The notes under the pieces are model-generated. The model searched no databases, had not been told where the DNA came from, and saw only the letters and a list, made by a program, of their open reading frames with translations. A program made the translations under genes and the position numbers. Below, piece after piece: positions 34,931 to 47,251 of a stretch of DNA of 64,000 nt. How positions within the stretch are numbered: position 1 is the stretch's first letter; every line of letters starts with the position of its first letter. Source of the stretch: Nectonema munidae (taxonomy: Eukaryota > Nematomorpha > Nectonematoida > Nectonematidae); the NCBI GenBank assembly GCA_030549495.1, contig JAUIRK010000905.1, positions 439,001-503,000 on the forward strand, read 5' to 3'.

Positions 34931-36066
34931 CTATAAAAATATTAAATAGTTTCATTAACAGATTCTTAAATAAATATTGAGTAAAGAATAAAAATGAATG
35001 CCTGATAAGCCCAATTGATATTTACTTCATTTTCTGATGGAGCATAAAAAACCTTCCCAAATCGATTTTCTTAATTAATTTAGGAGATTGCTAATATGTT
35101 AAGTTGTTATTTCAGAACTTATTCCTTAGTTCATGTTTTGCCCCATCTTACCCCTATATATAATAGCACTTTGCTATTCGCCCCAAAGGCGGTGTATAAT
35201 TTTTTACAATCTTTGAAGTTACTGCAAAGTAAGAAATTTTGCCAAACAGAAAAATTTCATGAAATAAATTCCACGAAATTAATTTCCAGAGTTTCAAATT
35301 TTTTATAACATCAAAAATCTTTCACAATATTAAATTTAAAGATCACTGTAATTCAATATTAAATACTCAACAGGATAAAAACACTAAATTTTTTAGGCTA
35401 AATATCTAAAATTTTAGAAATGTTAATTCGTGAATTGGTTTTTAAGCATATTTTGCGAAATTAAAGTACTTTACAGTAATCATTACATTCTTTTATGATT
35501 TGACAACTAAGAATATTTGTGTGAGCTCCTCTTCACTCACTTGTGAAGTTTATGAATATATTTCGTGAGCTCATTGTGTTGTGTGTTATAGCTGTCGAAT
35601 CAATCATAAAAGTAAGCAATGGATTTATTTCATACATTTTTCTACCTCAGACAATGTCCGTTTAGCATTATGGTCGGCACATTCGTCATGACTCTTGAAT
35701 TTATAGAATATTCATTTAAAAAGCAATGCAGGCATTTTATAAGCTGTTTGTTGTCAAATGCAGCTATTACTTAATTTATAACTTCAGAGCTTTTATCATA
35801 TTGTATACTGTGATTAACGCTTTTTGAGAAAAATACTCCAATCCGGTATTCATTGTCCTAAATAATCGGTTGTCCAGTTACAAATTGTAGGTCTGAGTTC
35901 TCCTGCTCTCAGTTGTCCTAGAAACGTTTTCAATATAGGAGAGTAAACGGGCATATATCTTGTAGAATCAAAAACTTTAATAATATTAATAAGAGTAATT
36001 GATAGCATAATTAGGGCATATATAAGTGGATAATAAAATAGAAGGAAAAAATAAAGGCTCAAAAGG
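34931..36066 (-). other. MON1 intron, no feature
   Basis: AT-rich intron sequence; nothing recognised. Confidence 0.4.
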
Positions 36067-36202
36067 GGCTTGAGTAAGGTTGGTTAGGTACTGGGTTTCG
36101 ATAACTCAAGGTCTTGGGTTCGATCCCGCATCCAGCTAGTTCGATACAAACGGCGCAATTGTGCCTTCTCGATGAAAACACCCCATGGTACCTTTACCTT
36201 TA
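36067..36202 (+). repeat. tRNA-derived SINE, family S1
   Basis: Head GGCTTGAGTAAGGTTGG with box A-like TGGTTAGGTACTGGG and box B GGGTTCGATCCCG. Head and the downstream CATC(A)AGC could pair as an acceptor stem. The body has GTTCGATACAAACGGCGCAA and TTCTCGATGAAAACACCCC, ending GGTACCTTTACCTTTA. It lies in a MON1 intron. Confidence 0.8.
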
Positions 36203-36879
36203 AGTGGATAAAGTCGCACTTCTTCTAAAGAATGTTAATATGTATTGTTATTTTATAAAGTTTGTGTAAAAGAAGTTCAAGTTGAATAGCAAGTTTATAA
36301 CAATTTTGAAATGCTTTTATTTATTGAAGAGTTCACAAATTAGCTAAAAATAAATTATTATTTGAAGCGAAAAATTTTGAAACAAGGCTGAAAATTTTGG
36401 ACTTTTCCATTGTGGAACGTAAATTGATTCATTCAATAGATGATCCCATCAAAGAGCTCGAAATAAAAAGAGGAAATTTGTTGTTACTTTTAAATGCTGC
36501 TGTAAGGTAGGGGATTTCAGCTGGTAAATTACTTAAAGTGTTATATCAATGACAATTCCTGCTGTCTTGTTTTTTAAATTTTTTCACAACTGCGCATTGA
36601 AAGTGAAAGGATATTTTGTCTCAGGAATTAATTTTATACCCAGATGACATAATTTTAGAACCAGATTCTTCTGAAGAATTGAGTAAGAAAATTTCTTCAT
36701 GAAAAAAGTATTAGAGAAAAAAGGCTTTAAAAAATATGAGTAAATCTAAATGGATGAAAGTTAGTGAGACATTGAAAGCATCAATTAGTGTCAAATATTG
36801 ACCACTGTGGAATTTGTATAATTAGAGGTAAAAGTACTTCCATCCTCTGTATAATGTGTAACGAGTGGGAAAAGTATTC

Positions 36880-37560
36880 TAAAATTAAAGCTAGCTTATT
36901 CAAAGTAAAAATTTTAAGGCCTGTAGTTGTTCGAATCCTAAGATGTAGAATTAAATGAAAAAGTAGTGGTAGAGGAAGTAGAATTAGAAAGAATTAATTA
37001 ATTTTGTTATTTAGGAGAAATTTTAGATGTAGTAGGTAGCGTAAGCAATTGAATAAAACATAGAATGAGACTAGCTTGGAAGACATTCAAGTCTTTAAAC
37101 AGTATTTTACGTAGTAGTGGTCAATTATACCAAAGTTGTATTAGATCTAGTTTAGTTAGTGGTCAGAGTTGGGCCTTGAAAGAAGCTCAGAAATGATTAA
37201 TAAATACCAGAGATGAGAATATTGCGAATAATGTGTGAGATGAGTTTAAAATGCAGGGTTAGTATAAATCGTCTGAAAATAAGGTTATGAAAAATCAAAG
37301 ATTGAGATGGTTGGTCATGTAAATAAAGGCTCAAAAGATGAGTTTATTTTAAAATATAAGAGAAGATCCAAAATAATTTGGAAAATGGTTGTTGAAAACA
37401 AAATGAGAAAGACGATTTTGAAACTAGGGGAAAAGAAAAATAGGGAAAATTGAGGATGTGAAATAAAGTAAAAGATGTTTGTATTTTTCATAGTTGTATT
37501 ACCGATTAGAGCTCAGCTGGCTGTGAAAATAGGAGTAAAACTTATTATTATTATTATAAA
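36880..37560 (+). mobile_element. RTE-like LINE 3' remnant
   Basis: The plus strand still reads, across several stops and shifts, RINYL, WKTFKSLNSILRSSGQLY, QSCIRSSLVSG.SWAL and NQRLRWLVM, matching the thumb and C-terminal region of RTE-type reverse transcriptases (here usually YGSE.WAL and RLRWFGH). It ends with a (TTA)n tract at about 37540-37556, a typical RTE simple-repeat tail. Heavily decayed. It lies in a MON1 intron. Confidence 0.6.
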
Positions 37561-38086
37561 ACTTTTTACCATTTTAAATTTTCCGGCCTCAGTCGTTACA
37601 ACAAGAAGAAGATGACTTAGTGCTGAATTATGAAAACTTGAGGAAGCGGAAAAGATTATGGAAAAAATTAAATGATAAGATATTTTCGCTAAGAAAGGGA
37701 AGAAAATAGTAATAGTTTCATATTATGGTTAAATATCCGAAAATAATTGAAAAACAAAATCTTCGACTTTAATATGAAAGTTGCGTATGGAAAAAGAATT
37801 GATAAAAACGAAATCAATAACATTTATTTATACTGGTGCAGAACTCTAGCCTCAAATATCAAGAGAGGTCCTTGATTGAAAAGTTAACACAACTCATTGT
37901 GAATCTTTATAAATATTTTTCGAGTTTTGTACGACAACAGTGCTTATAAACTTTAAAATATAATTACAGTTATAAATTTCTTTAATTTTAGTTAATTAAG
38001 TGTTTAAATTTTAATATATAATTACACTTATGTACACTTCTTGTCTCATAATTTGATATATACCACCACGAATCAAATTTCCATGT
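37561..38086. other. MON1 intron, no feature
   Basis: AT-rich; nothing recognised between the LINE tail and the next SINE. Confidence 0.35.
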
Positions 38087-38236
38087 GGGCGTGAGTATGA
38101 TTGGTTAGATGCTGGTTCGACAATTCAAGGTCTTGGGTTCAATCCTACATCAAGCTTGCTTTCCTCATAGTTCGATACAAACGGCACAATTGTGCTTTTT
38201 CGATGAAAACACCTACGGTACCATTACCATTACCAT
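38087..38236 (+). repeat. tRNA-derived SINE, family S1
   Basis: Box A-like TTGGTTAGATGCTGG, box B-like GGGTTCAATCC, body GTTCGATACAAACGGCACAA, tail of three ACCATT-type hexamers (CCATTACCATTACCAT). The tail unit differs from the TTTACC seen in other copies. Confidence 0.8.
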
Positions 38237-38425
38237 ATATTCCTTTAGATATTTTCTTAATATAAAAACTTATTTTACAACAATGAAAAAAATATATTTT
38301 TACACTAATTTCAGAGATCACTCTTATTCCATACTTATAAATTACATGTCATATTTTGCTATAAAAGTGGATCTGCGAAAATGTATAAATATATTTAAAA
38401 AATTTGAAAATAAAATAAAATAAAC

Positions 38426-38584
38426 ATTAAGTTCGGAAGACAGCATGCACTTTTTTGCCTTGTCAACGTAGACAATGTGGTGGATATCACTTCCAAAGTC
38501 TCCAAATTGAAGCGGATCTAATACATGCGCCTTTTGAGAAAGTGAAGAATGGATATGTGCGATCAAATTTTGTGTTTGAAGCTT
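38426..38584 (-). CDS. MON1: MON1 exon
   Basis: 53 codons, acceptor TTTGTTTTTAG and donor AAT/GTTTAT, phase 0 at both ends. It reads KLQTQNLIAHIHSSLSQKAH and then LQFGDFGSDIHHIVYVDKAK, matching the MON1 segment VAQVGIPDLRHFLYKSK. The FGS insertion relative to vertebrates is lineage-specific or a local divergence. Confidence 0.8.
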
Positions 38585-39129
38585 CTAAAAACAAAGCAAA
38601 GGTATATTTAAAAATTATTATGCTTTTGTGAAGTACAATGAAGGTCAAAAGTAAGTTTTAAATTCATTTTATGATAAAAGGCGATTTTAATGAAGAATAT
38701 TTTTTGCGATTAAGAGAGCAGAGATTGAAAAAATAAAAAAATAGACTTAAAGGAAAATAAAGCGATTTTGAAATGGTTAAAAATAATGATGTATCACGTA
38801 TCACAAAAAATATATACACTAAGGCCTCTCTATATTTAGCATAGTAAGACACCGATTTCTAAAGTAGAAGGCGCGAACTTATAAAAAGAAACGTTCCAAA
38901 AGTTGAAAGAAAATAAAATTTCTAAAAAATAATCGAAAACTTAACTTAACATTATCTTAAATTTTTATTTTAAATTATTTCAAAAAAGTATATAACAAAT
39001 AAGAATTAAAACATTTCTTCACCGTATGCTCGACTTTTTATTTATTTGAATTTTAGATTTTTTTCATTTATGTAATTATTTTTATATGGGTTTTAATTTC
39101 TTTTTCCATTTTTTATTTTTAGTATTATT
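38585..39129 (-). other. MON1 intron, no feature
   Basis: AT-rich intron; nothing recognised. Confidence 0.35.
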
Positions 39130-39133
39130 TTAA

Positions 39134-39239
39134 CCCATTTAGGACCAAGCAAAGCAGAAGACTTTAGTAATTCCTATTTAATTCCATTTAAAGTAGGAAT
39201 TCGTCTGCGTTCCCTTTGGGAACATTCGTCGTAAATGGG
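39134..39239 (-). mobile_element. TTAA MITE, CCCATTTA family, copy 1
   Basis: 106 bp between TTAA (39130-39133) and TTAA (39240-39243). Ends CCCATTTAGGACCAAGCAAA and CGTCGTAAATGGG. Opposite in orientation to the tandem pair at 50.4-50.7 kb and more diverged. Confidence 0.75.
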
Positions 39240-39243
39240 TTAA

Positions 39244-41247
39244 ACAGGATAACATTGAAGATTTATTTGAAAGTATAGATAGAGGGTACAATATTCTTTA
39301 TGTGGTCGTCTATAACGTTATAAATTGTACTAAAAATTTTTTAATATCATTAAAATATAAGGTTTTTATAAATTTGTAAACATGCTAAAAAACACTATTT
39401 TTGACTTGGAAGCTATTAATTTAGGATATGAAGGTAAGAATTCAAACACCGTTTTAATAATAGAAGAAAAGTTACCTAGTTATATTAAATTAAGCTGGTT
39501 TGGATATTTTTGTAATTTGTGAAAGTTTGAAGAAATGAAATTTTTCACACAATATTTAAAAGTTCAATAGTCCATGTTTTCAAGTGATGGAAACACAATA
39601 GATAGAGTAAAGGGTGTTGTAAACTTTGCAAGGACTTTGAATACGATTCCATCAAAGGCTTATCCATGCAAAAATTTATAAAGATATACAGGCATAAATT
39701 TAATTTAGCAATATATTTTTCAACAAATAAATTAAGTTTAAAAAAAGAAAATTTTTAACAAAAAGGATCAACTAATCATGAACATTCCAAAACTGTTAAT
39801 AGTAGGAATGGTGAAATGATAAACGAAATGACAGTTGGAACAAAAAGATACAATTCTTCTCTTTATAAATAAGAAAATAAAAAGTAAAACTTTTATTCGA
39901 AATAATAAGATCACGCTGGTCTTTTTCAGACAAACAGAACTGTTAAAGGCAAAGAGTAGAAAACAAATTGGGTCGAAAATTAATAATGACAAAAATTGAT
40001 TTGAATAAAATTTCTACTTTTTATTTACACCTTTTCATGATTTCTCGGCCCTATTTTTTTTACATCCATTGGGATTCACAAGTGAAAAATTTAGATAGGT
40101 TTTCATAAATTCAAACATTAGTTTTTAAAACAATACATTTTACGGGAATAATAAATTTCAAAATAGGAAAAGTAGAATCGAAAATGAGCATGAAGCCTAT
40201 ATGAATCATTTAACATACAACTATGCTTATTAATTAAAATTTTTATTTATTTAATTGATCGTTTAAAAATATATCGAAGATAAAGGTTAAAAGAAGGACA
40301 AATATCGGATTAAAGAGGTGGTAAAGGATTTTTGAAAATAAATATTCAACAAAAAGAGTTTTTCATTTTCATTGACTCTATTGAAAAAAAACAAAATGAA
40401 TTTTGGTTAATTATGTTCCGAATTTTAAAATGTTTTTAACTTCAAAATTTGAAAAACTTCCATTTACAAATATCTTGATAAAATGCTTTATACTTTAAAA
40501 AGTGTCAGATAGGGGCCAAAAAAAGCAAATTTTCCACAAAATGAAGTAAAAGAAAAAACTATTCGGAAAATTTGTTCAAAATTTTTTCAATTCGAAAACT
40601 TGCTTACTCTTTATTTAGATGAAATTCACGTATTTACAAGATTTCGATTACGATGCCAATTTCGAAAAAAAGCACATTCCATTTTCGGTTTTTGTTGATT
40701 TAATAAATTTAATTTAGGTTTTAAAAATTTTAAAAAGTTAGCGCATCCAGTATTAATTCAATGGTAAGTATGTTTATGAGAAACAAGTGCTAAATTTTAT
40801 AGAGATTTTAAAAATTAATTTGAAATAAAGGATTTTCCTTAATTATCTTTTTGGATTTTTGTTTCGAGGAATCGGAATAAAAGTATCGGGTAATGGCACT
40901 AAATTTTGCCGATACTTATTCTGAACAGGATTCGGATTAATCGTCCCATTACTAGTGTAAAAGAACTTGCTCTAATAGTGTCTCCTGTACATTATTAATT
41001 ACAAACTATACTTTTCACTGTGCATCCACGATTAAGAAGGATTCACACAAGGCAAATGAACTCTCACCTCGTAAAGTGATTAACGAAGCACAAACTCGTA
41101 AGCACCGCATTATCGTACTTTAATACATATATAAACTCTAGAAAATAGAGAGGAAGACACTTCTTTATTTTGCCTTACTTCAATAAATCTTCGTTGCTCA
41201 CTTGTTTGCAAACTTCCTCGCAAATGGTTGCATTGAAAATATTGATC
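39244..41247 (-). other. MON1 intron, no feature
   Basis: About 2 kb of AT-rich intron. Nothing recognised; the minus-strand ORF at 39768-39992 is hydrophobic and resembles nothing. Confidence 0.35.
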
Positions 41248-41255
41248 TTTTAGAC

Positions 41256-41575
41256 CAGGGATCGGCAAACTTTTTTACCCGTCGACCCCTTCATAGAACA
41301 TTTGTCTTCACATCGACCCCCACCCCACATAAAAATGCTTCATAAAAAGAATAATCAATGTCCAACAATTAAGAGAAAAAATACAAACCAAAAATGTTTC
41401 ATATATCCTATACTATACAATGTCCTAAGCTATGTTTTAAAAGAAAAAGGAGATTTATTACTACTATAAAGTAAAAAAAGCATAACACAATTTGCTAAGT
41501 TTGTCTATATTATCGACCCCTAAAGATCTGTTATCGACCCCCAGGGATCGATATCGACCACTTTGCCGACCCATG
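41256..41575. mobile_element. hAT MITE (CAGGGATCGGCAAAC ends)
   Basis: 320 bp with ends CAGGGATCGGCAAACTTTT and, from the right, CATGGGTCGGCAAAGTGG. It is flanked by a perfect 8-bp duplication TTTTAGAC (41248-41255 and 41576-41583). This terminus (CAGGG.TCGGCAAACTTTT) is common in animal hAT MITEs. Internal ATCGACCCC motifs repeat near both ends. Confidence 0.85.
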
Positions 41576-42295
41576 TTTTAGACTGTGAATTTAAACAAGG
41601 ATCTTTAAAAAAATGAAGTGCAAAATATCTTGAGCATGTATACACAGCATTATAAAACTAAACTAGGATCATCTGTTGTAGTGGTCTTAGTCAATGCTGC
41701 ATGTCATAGTGAGATTGAAGAAGCTGTTAAAGAGACAGAGTTCAACAACAATATAATTATGAAATCAGCTCCTTGCTACGTTTTATAGTGCTACATGTGT
41801 GTACTATGATACGACAAAAATATAGTCATTATACTTCATTTTGTTCAGATTGATATTCGGTCTTTAAAGCATTTCTACTACGGTTCAACAATCAACCATT
41901 AAGATACTTGTGCAAGTGTTGTTATTAAGGAGTTTTAGAGGAGAAAAAAGTTATGACTATACTTATCCATTCGTGAAAATAGAGCAAAAGCATTCGATAT
42001 AATATTTGACTCTAAATATAAAATTACACCAGCAATGTATTCAAGTTGCATTGTCAGAGTGAGTTCTGCTTTTAACATGGAATTAGATGTTTCCAATGTC
42101 GGTCTATATTATAAAACAATTTTAAAAGTATTTTATTTTAGAATTATCCGAAAACTTGATTTATAGACTTCACAAAATTAAGGTTCCCATTTTAAAGTTC
42201 ATTATTTCCATTTTCAATTTTACTATTCTCATTTTAAAAATTACTATTCCAATTATGAAATTTATCATTAACATTTGAAGTTGAAAAGGTATATA

Positions 42296-42418
42296 TAGGA
42301 TTCTCCAACTCAACAAAAGTGTTAATTATACAGAGGTTACATTAGTTTACTTACAAGAATAAATAGAGACTTGGAAAAAGTATCATTGTTAAGAAGTGTC
42401 CACTAATTGAAGGTTTTT
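42296..42418. mobile_element. Pogo-like MITE, diverged copy
   Basis: Recognised by comparison with 43061-43202: AGTGTT...GTTACATTAGTTTACTTACAAG and AGTGTCCACTAATTGAAGG. Ends are TA-bounded but diverged, so the limits are approximate. Confidence 0.5.
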
Positions 42419-43060
42419 ACAACTATTTTTATTTTTATATACTCTTACTTGATGTCTCAAGACAATGAAATTCTTCACATTGGAAATGTGTGTGTTGTGT
42501 ATCCTTGCTTTGATTAGAACCATGGAAAGAGATATGCTAAAATTTGTAATTATGCTCAGTACAAAGAGATTTAATGGCGTAGAAATTTAAAAATAAATTT
42601 GTTGTGATGCTTTTATTCAAGCAATCGAATCTTGTAAAGATGAGGGATCATATTAAAGAAAGGTTGCGTGAACTTTAAAAGGTGGATATTGGGAATCTCA
42701 TCTGGGCAAGGCCAAAATATAAGCTACTCTCATCTGCTCAATTTTGTAAATAAAATGACAATTGGACCATTCATATTTTGAAAATAATATTAATCTTCGA
42801 TTTATATTGTAACAAACGCGTCTATTACAGAATGAAACCAAGTGTAAATTTTGTGATATTATGATGAATACACTTTCAATTAAAACTAACTTTGAGGGCC
42901 AGTGAGACAACGGTGTACGAAGAAATTAAAACCGTCAGTCTACTTTAAATATATAAATAAAATTAGAAAAAAAGCAAACGATCAGCGTTTAAAATTCTGG
43001 TGCACAAAGGGTTAAGTAAACTCAAAATCTGTACACCCTTGAACTATTTCAAAAAATATA

Positions 43061-43202
43061 CAGTAAAGCCCTCATTCGTGAACACAAATAGTGATTACTT
43101 TTCCAGATCTTAATTTATTCTTGTAAGTGAACTAATGTAAACTCTATACAATGAACACTTTTATTGCGCCACTTGGGTGTTCAATTTGTGGAAGTTGGAT
43201 TG
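43061..43202. mobile_element. Pogo/Tigger-like MITE
   Basis: 142 bp flanked by TA on both sides (43059-43060, 43203-43204). Ends CAGTAAAGCCCTCATTCGTG and, from the right, CAATCCAACTTCCACAAATT. The GTGAACAC/GTGTTCAA boundary motif recurs at 42.3, 49.8, 56.8 and 57.5 kb. It is unrelated in sequence to the Tigger at 3.3-5.5 kb. Confidence 0.65.
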
Positions 43203-43517
43203 TATACACACATATTTCACTAAATGTTGCAATTTTGACATTTAAATTGATTTAAAGTACACATTATAATAAAGTACACGGTTTATCTGCCTACCCGAAA
43301 GAATAAAAGAGAAAATTTTCTTTAGAACCCTTTTAGAAACAATGGGACACCAGTGTCCCAAGCGTCGTTGCTTAAATAAAAACTCATTGAGAAAGAAAAC
43401 AGAGGATAGAAAACCAATGCATGAAAGAGTTAACAAAAATTTACTATCATACACTTGTAAAATAGGAATTAGTTTCTGTTCTAATGATAGCCGAAAAGCA
43501 ATGAAATGGAGGCATAC

Positions 43518-43638
43518 CTGCATAATGCTTTCTCTAACGGCGGAAAGTGTGTAAAAGGCATCTGGATCAATCGTAACGAGTATAAGGCACAGTGTACACC
43601 AGTGATCGAGGTAGGAAATGTGAGTGTTCACGCATCCA
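43518..43638 (-). CDS. MON1: MON1 exon
   Basis: 121 bp: one base completes the codon split with the exon at 48456-48631 (AA+T), then 40 codons to donor CAG/GTATGC. It reads GCVNTHISYLDHWCTLCLIL and VTIDPDAFYTLSAVRESIMQ, matching [20 protein letters not shown] and STDREDFFAVSDCR in vertebrates. Confidence 0.88.
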
Positions 43639-44087
43639 CTTAAAAAATGCAGCAACATTTTAAGGGCAGGCAAATGAAGGGAGATTGAATACTTCACCTG
43701 AACTTACCTTTGCCTAAAAACGCTAACACAACAAATAAAACTTTGATGATGTGGTCAAGTAATCTCAGAAATAAACTTCAATTAAAACATGAAGTTAAAT
43801 ATATCGAAGCAGAAGCAGCAAAATGTAAATGTAGAGATAGTTGCAGAAAGAATCAAGTGATTCTCTATATGTTATAATCGTCGAAAATTTCATGAAATTC
43901 CTGAGAGATACTCTATTCATAAAAAGTTGAATAAAGTCGAAAATCATTATAAAGAAATTTTGAATTCATAAAAAATCTTCATTGATTGTTTAATTATATA
44001 ACTTTAATTCGTCAATTGTTTCGTTGAGGCTCTATAGGTACGATCAAAGAACTTTTCGTGAAATCATAAGTCATATTGGCCAAACCA

Positions 44088-46084
44088 AGGGCAATCAAAA
44101 GTCAATAAAGTCAACTTTTGTTATAAATAAAAAATGACTAATTTAAAGTTATTTTTTTTTAAAAATCAATAAAAGTCTATTTTTAGGTACGTTTTGTTTT
44201 TTGATTATTATTTTATTCAAAGTAACAAAAAATATAGTTTTATTAAAAAATAATTAGAATAAAGCAGAGTAAAAGTAAAAATCATGTAATGTAAATATTC
44301 TTGATATTCCTCTGTTTTCAATTGTGAAACATTTATACACTTATACACAGTATCAGCCAGCATGTGTTTCGATTTATATGTAGATAGTAGATTATATACA
44401 TCTTCTAAGAAAATAAGTCTTCATGTGTTAGCAATTAAAACAGTTGTATTCAAAAAGGTTCATTGTATGAACTGCATACACTTACTCACATCTGGTTCGT
44501 AGATAAGACTGTTGCAGAAGAATTTTTTCATACCTTAAAATTAAATAATTTTGCCTATAAGTATCCAGTTAAATCCTTCTTAAGAAAGATTAAACAACTT
44601 CTCTTTTTTATTTATTCTCGTTTTATAAACAAGTTTTATGTGAACTTTATTTTTTTTTAATTTTAAAAAATTATACAATTATGCCTAAAAGCTCTAGAAG
44701 TAATTCTATGAAAATATCACTCATTATTACAAAATATCCAAACGAGTTTTCACTATCACAAAGCAAAGATAAACTTTTTTGCAAGTTATGTTTGGTAGAA
44801 GTAAAACACGATAAAACTTTTTTATTGAAAATCACAGAATAACGCAAAACATCTTAACGATACTTATGCCAACAGCAGGATTGAAAAGTTTTCCACTGAT
44901 ACTACTTCCGATGACTTCAAAAAGAAATTGATTACATCTTTCCTAGAAGATAATATTCTATTACACAAACTTTGACATTCGAGCATTTTTTCACTTTTTC
45001 AAAATCTCGGAAGACAAGTTCCTTCTGTTACAACATGTAGAAAATTGGTTTCGAAATTAGCAGATAAGAAACTTCAAAAAATTAAAAGTTTATTAAAAAA
45101 TCAAGACGTGTTTCTGATGGTTGATGAAACCATTATTACGAATTGTGTATTCTTAAATGTTATTGCTCGAACATTGGTAGAACCTCAAAAAACTTACTTG
45201 ATCAAAACTGCACCTTTTGAAGCACATATAAATTCACTAACTTATAACAGCTTTTGATAACAGATGCTGCTAGATAAAATACTGCCGCAGCTAAGAATTT
45301 AAAAGTTATGCTTCCTAACTTTTTTTACGTTACATGCATTTCCCACTTATTGCACAACTGTTCTCTAAAAATTAAAACTTTTTATCCTGAAGTGGATGCA
45401 TTGATTTCAAGTTTTAAAGCTCTCACGATAAAGAACAAAACAAGACGCTCTTTTTTCTCTGAAATTGGTTACCCACCAGTTCCTATAATTACACGATGGG
45501 GTAGTTGGTTGGAAGCAACTCTTTACTATAGTAAAAATCTTTCTGAAATAAAAAAAATTATTGAAAATTTTGATGGTGAAAATGGTATTTTGATTGACAA
45601 TGCAAGAAACAGCTTAGAAAATCTTAACTTATGTAAAGCTTTGTTATCAATTAAAAAAAATACGCTCAAAATATAATTGAGCTAATAGATCAATCGCAAA
45701 AAAGGACTTTAAAAATATGTGACGCTAGCAAAGTTTTAAGTTTACTTCATTTTAACAATGATGAATGCAAATTGATCACATATATCAAAAGTAGAATGGA
45801 ACAAAATCAAATAACTGATATTATGGAAATGAAAAATTCAAGTATTTCACCTGATACGTATTTACTTCTACAAAATTGTCCAGCTTCTAGTTGCGAAGTT
45901 GAAAGATCCTTTTCAAAACTCAGAAAGTTATTAGAAAAAGATCGAAATTTTAATCCAGACAATATTTTTAATTACATGATTTTTTTATTTTATGTTTAAA
46001 AGTTAATAAAATCATAAAAGTCGATTTTTTTAGATTTAAAAGTCAATATTTTCTTTAAATAAAGTCAATTTTTTGTTTGCCCTG
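44088..46084 (+). mobile_element. CGGBP1-like hAT transposon, broken
   Basis: Inverted ends AGGGCAATCAAAAGTC at 44088 and, from the right, AGGGCAAACAAAAAATTG, with subterminal copies of AAAGTCAATAAAGTCAA on both sides. The transposase starts at ATG 44681 with a zinc finger (KLFCKLCLVEVKHDKTF), then FLMVDETIITNCVFLNVI (first catalytic Asp), CISHLLHNCSLKIKTF, ITRWGSWLEATLYY, and at the end CPASSCEVERSFSKLRKLLE, the hAT dimerisation block, stopping at 45999. About four frame breaks separate these blocks. I found no convincing 8-bp duplication. It lies in a MON1 intron, opposite strand. Confidence 0.8.
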
Positions 46085-47251
46085 CTGATAAATTTTAGTT
46101 CATCTGGAGACTAAATTGAAATCTCTAAACCCATACTTTTTTGACAAAAAAGTGTGTTATAAAATATGAATGTTTACGCACAGGAAGATGATGAACAGCA
46201 TAGACGTGGATGAGTTCGGTCGGTGAATAAGCTAAGAGAAGCAACAAATTTGATGAATGAGTTCATAAGAAGATAGCAAAAGTGAACGGTATTATAGCTA
46301 ATTATTATTAAATACTGGGCTTAATGTGAATTGAAGAACTGCACAGTTTGTGAAGGAATCAACATATCTACGACTTGATCCTAACTTATATTTATAGCAA
46401 TCAAAGAATCAATAGTTATTAATGACTACTTATTTCTCCGAAATTGGAAAAAAAGAAGATACAACTTTTGAAAAAATAATTTTTATTTGGAAAAAATGAA
46501 AAATAAGTTTATAGTTTTTAGGTTGTTTGAAGCGCTAAGCTGGTTTACAGGAAACAGCACTTATATCACTTATTTAAGGGAAATGCGCACTGAACCATTT
46601 AAAAGTTATTTCTCTTTTTTAGCCTCCTATAAATTATCTTAATACTGAATCTTAAAAACTGAAGTCTTATGTTTAATTTTTGAATCAAAGCTATGCAAAT
46701 TAGAAATTGTACTTTAAATTAGCAAAACAAACATTAAAAACTATATATAACATTTCTTTCTAAGTTATATATATAAAATAATTTTAGTTCTTATAATAGA
46801 GCCTATAAGTTAATAGGTCCCACTATTAATGTTAAAAAGGTTCTAATACTTGTTCTTCACTTTGAAATAAAAAAGTTTAGTATAATTCATTTATTGATTT
46901 AGCTTTGGGAATGAAAAAGGTGTAAACTTTGGTTCAATCAATCTTTGTAGAGTCATGAGAATGAAATATGAAGAAGAAACATGAAACTTCTAAGTTTATG
47001 TCCTATATAAAACAAGAACAAATTTTTGTGTCAACGCCTGAGACAACATTTGAAAAACTTGCATACATTCAGTTCAAATACATAAGAGTAGACAAGTGTC
47101 ATCAAAAGGTGTTAGGTGTGGACAAACTGTCTAATGAGTAGAATGTAGAGCGTTTGATGAAGGATGCTAATTTATTGACTAACTAACCAATGCATTAGCT
47201 AACTAGTACAAACTATCTAGACTCTAGACTAGTATAAACAAACCAGAGTAG
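46085..47251 (-). other. MON1 intron, no feature
   Basis: AT-rich intron with no recognised repeat or gene. Confidence 0.35.

Noticed and set aside
36067-36140. tRNA gene
   Set aside because: The head looks like a tRNA with boxes A and B, but it recurs five times with a common 3' body and hexamer tail, so it is a SINE.
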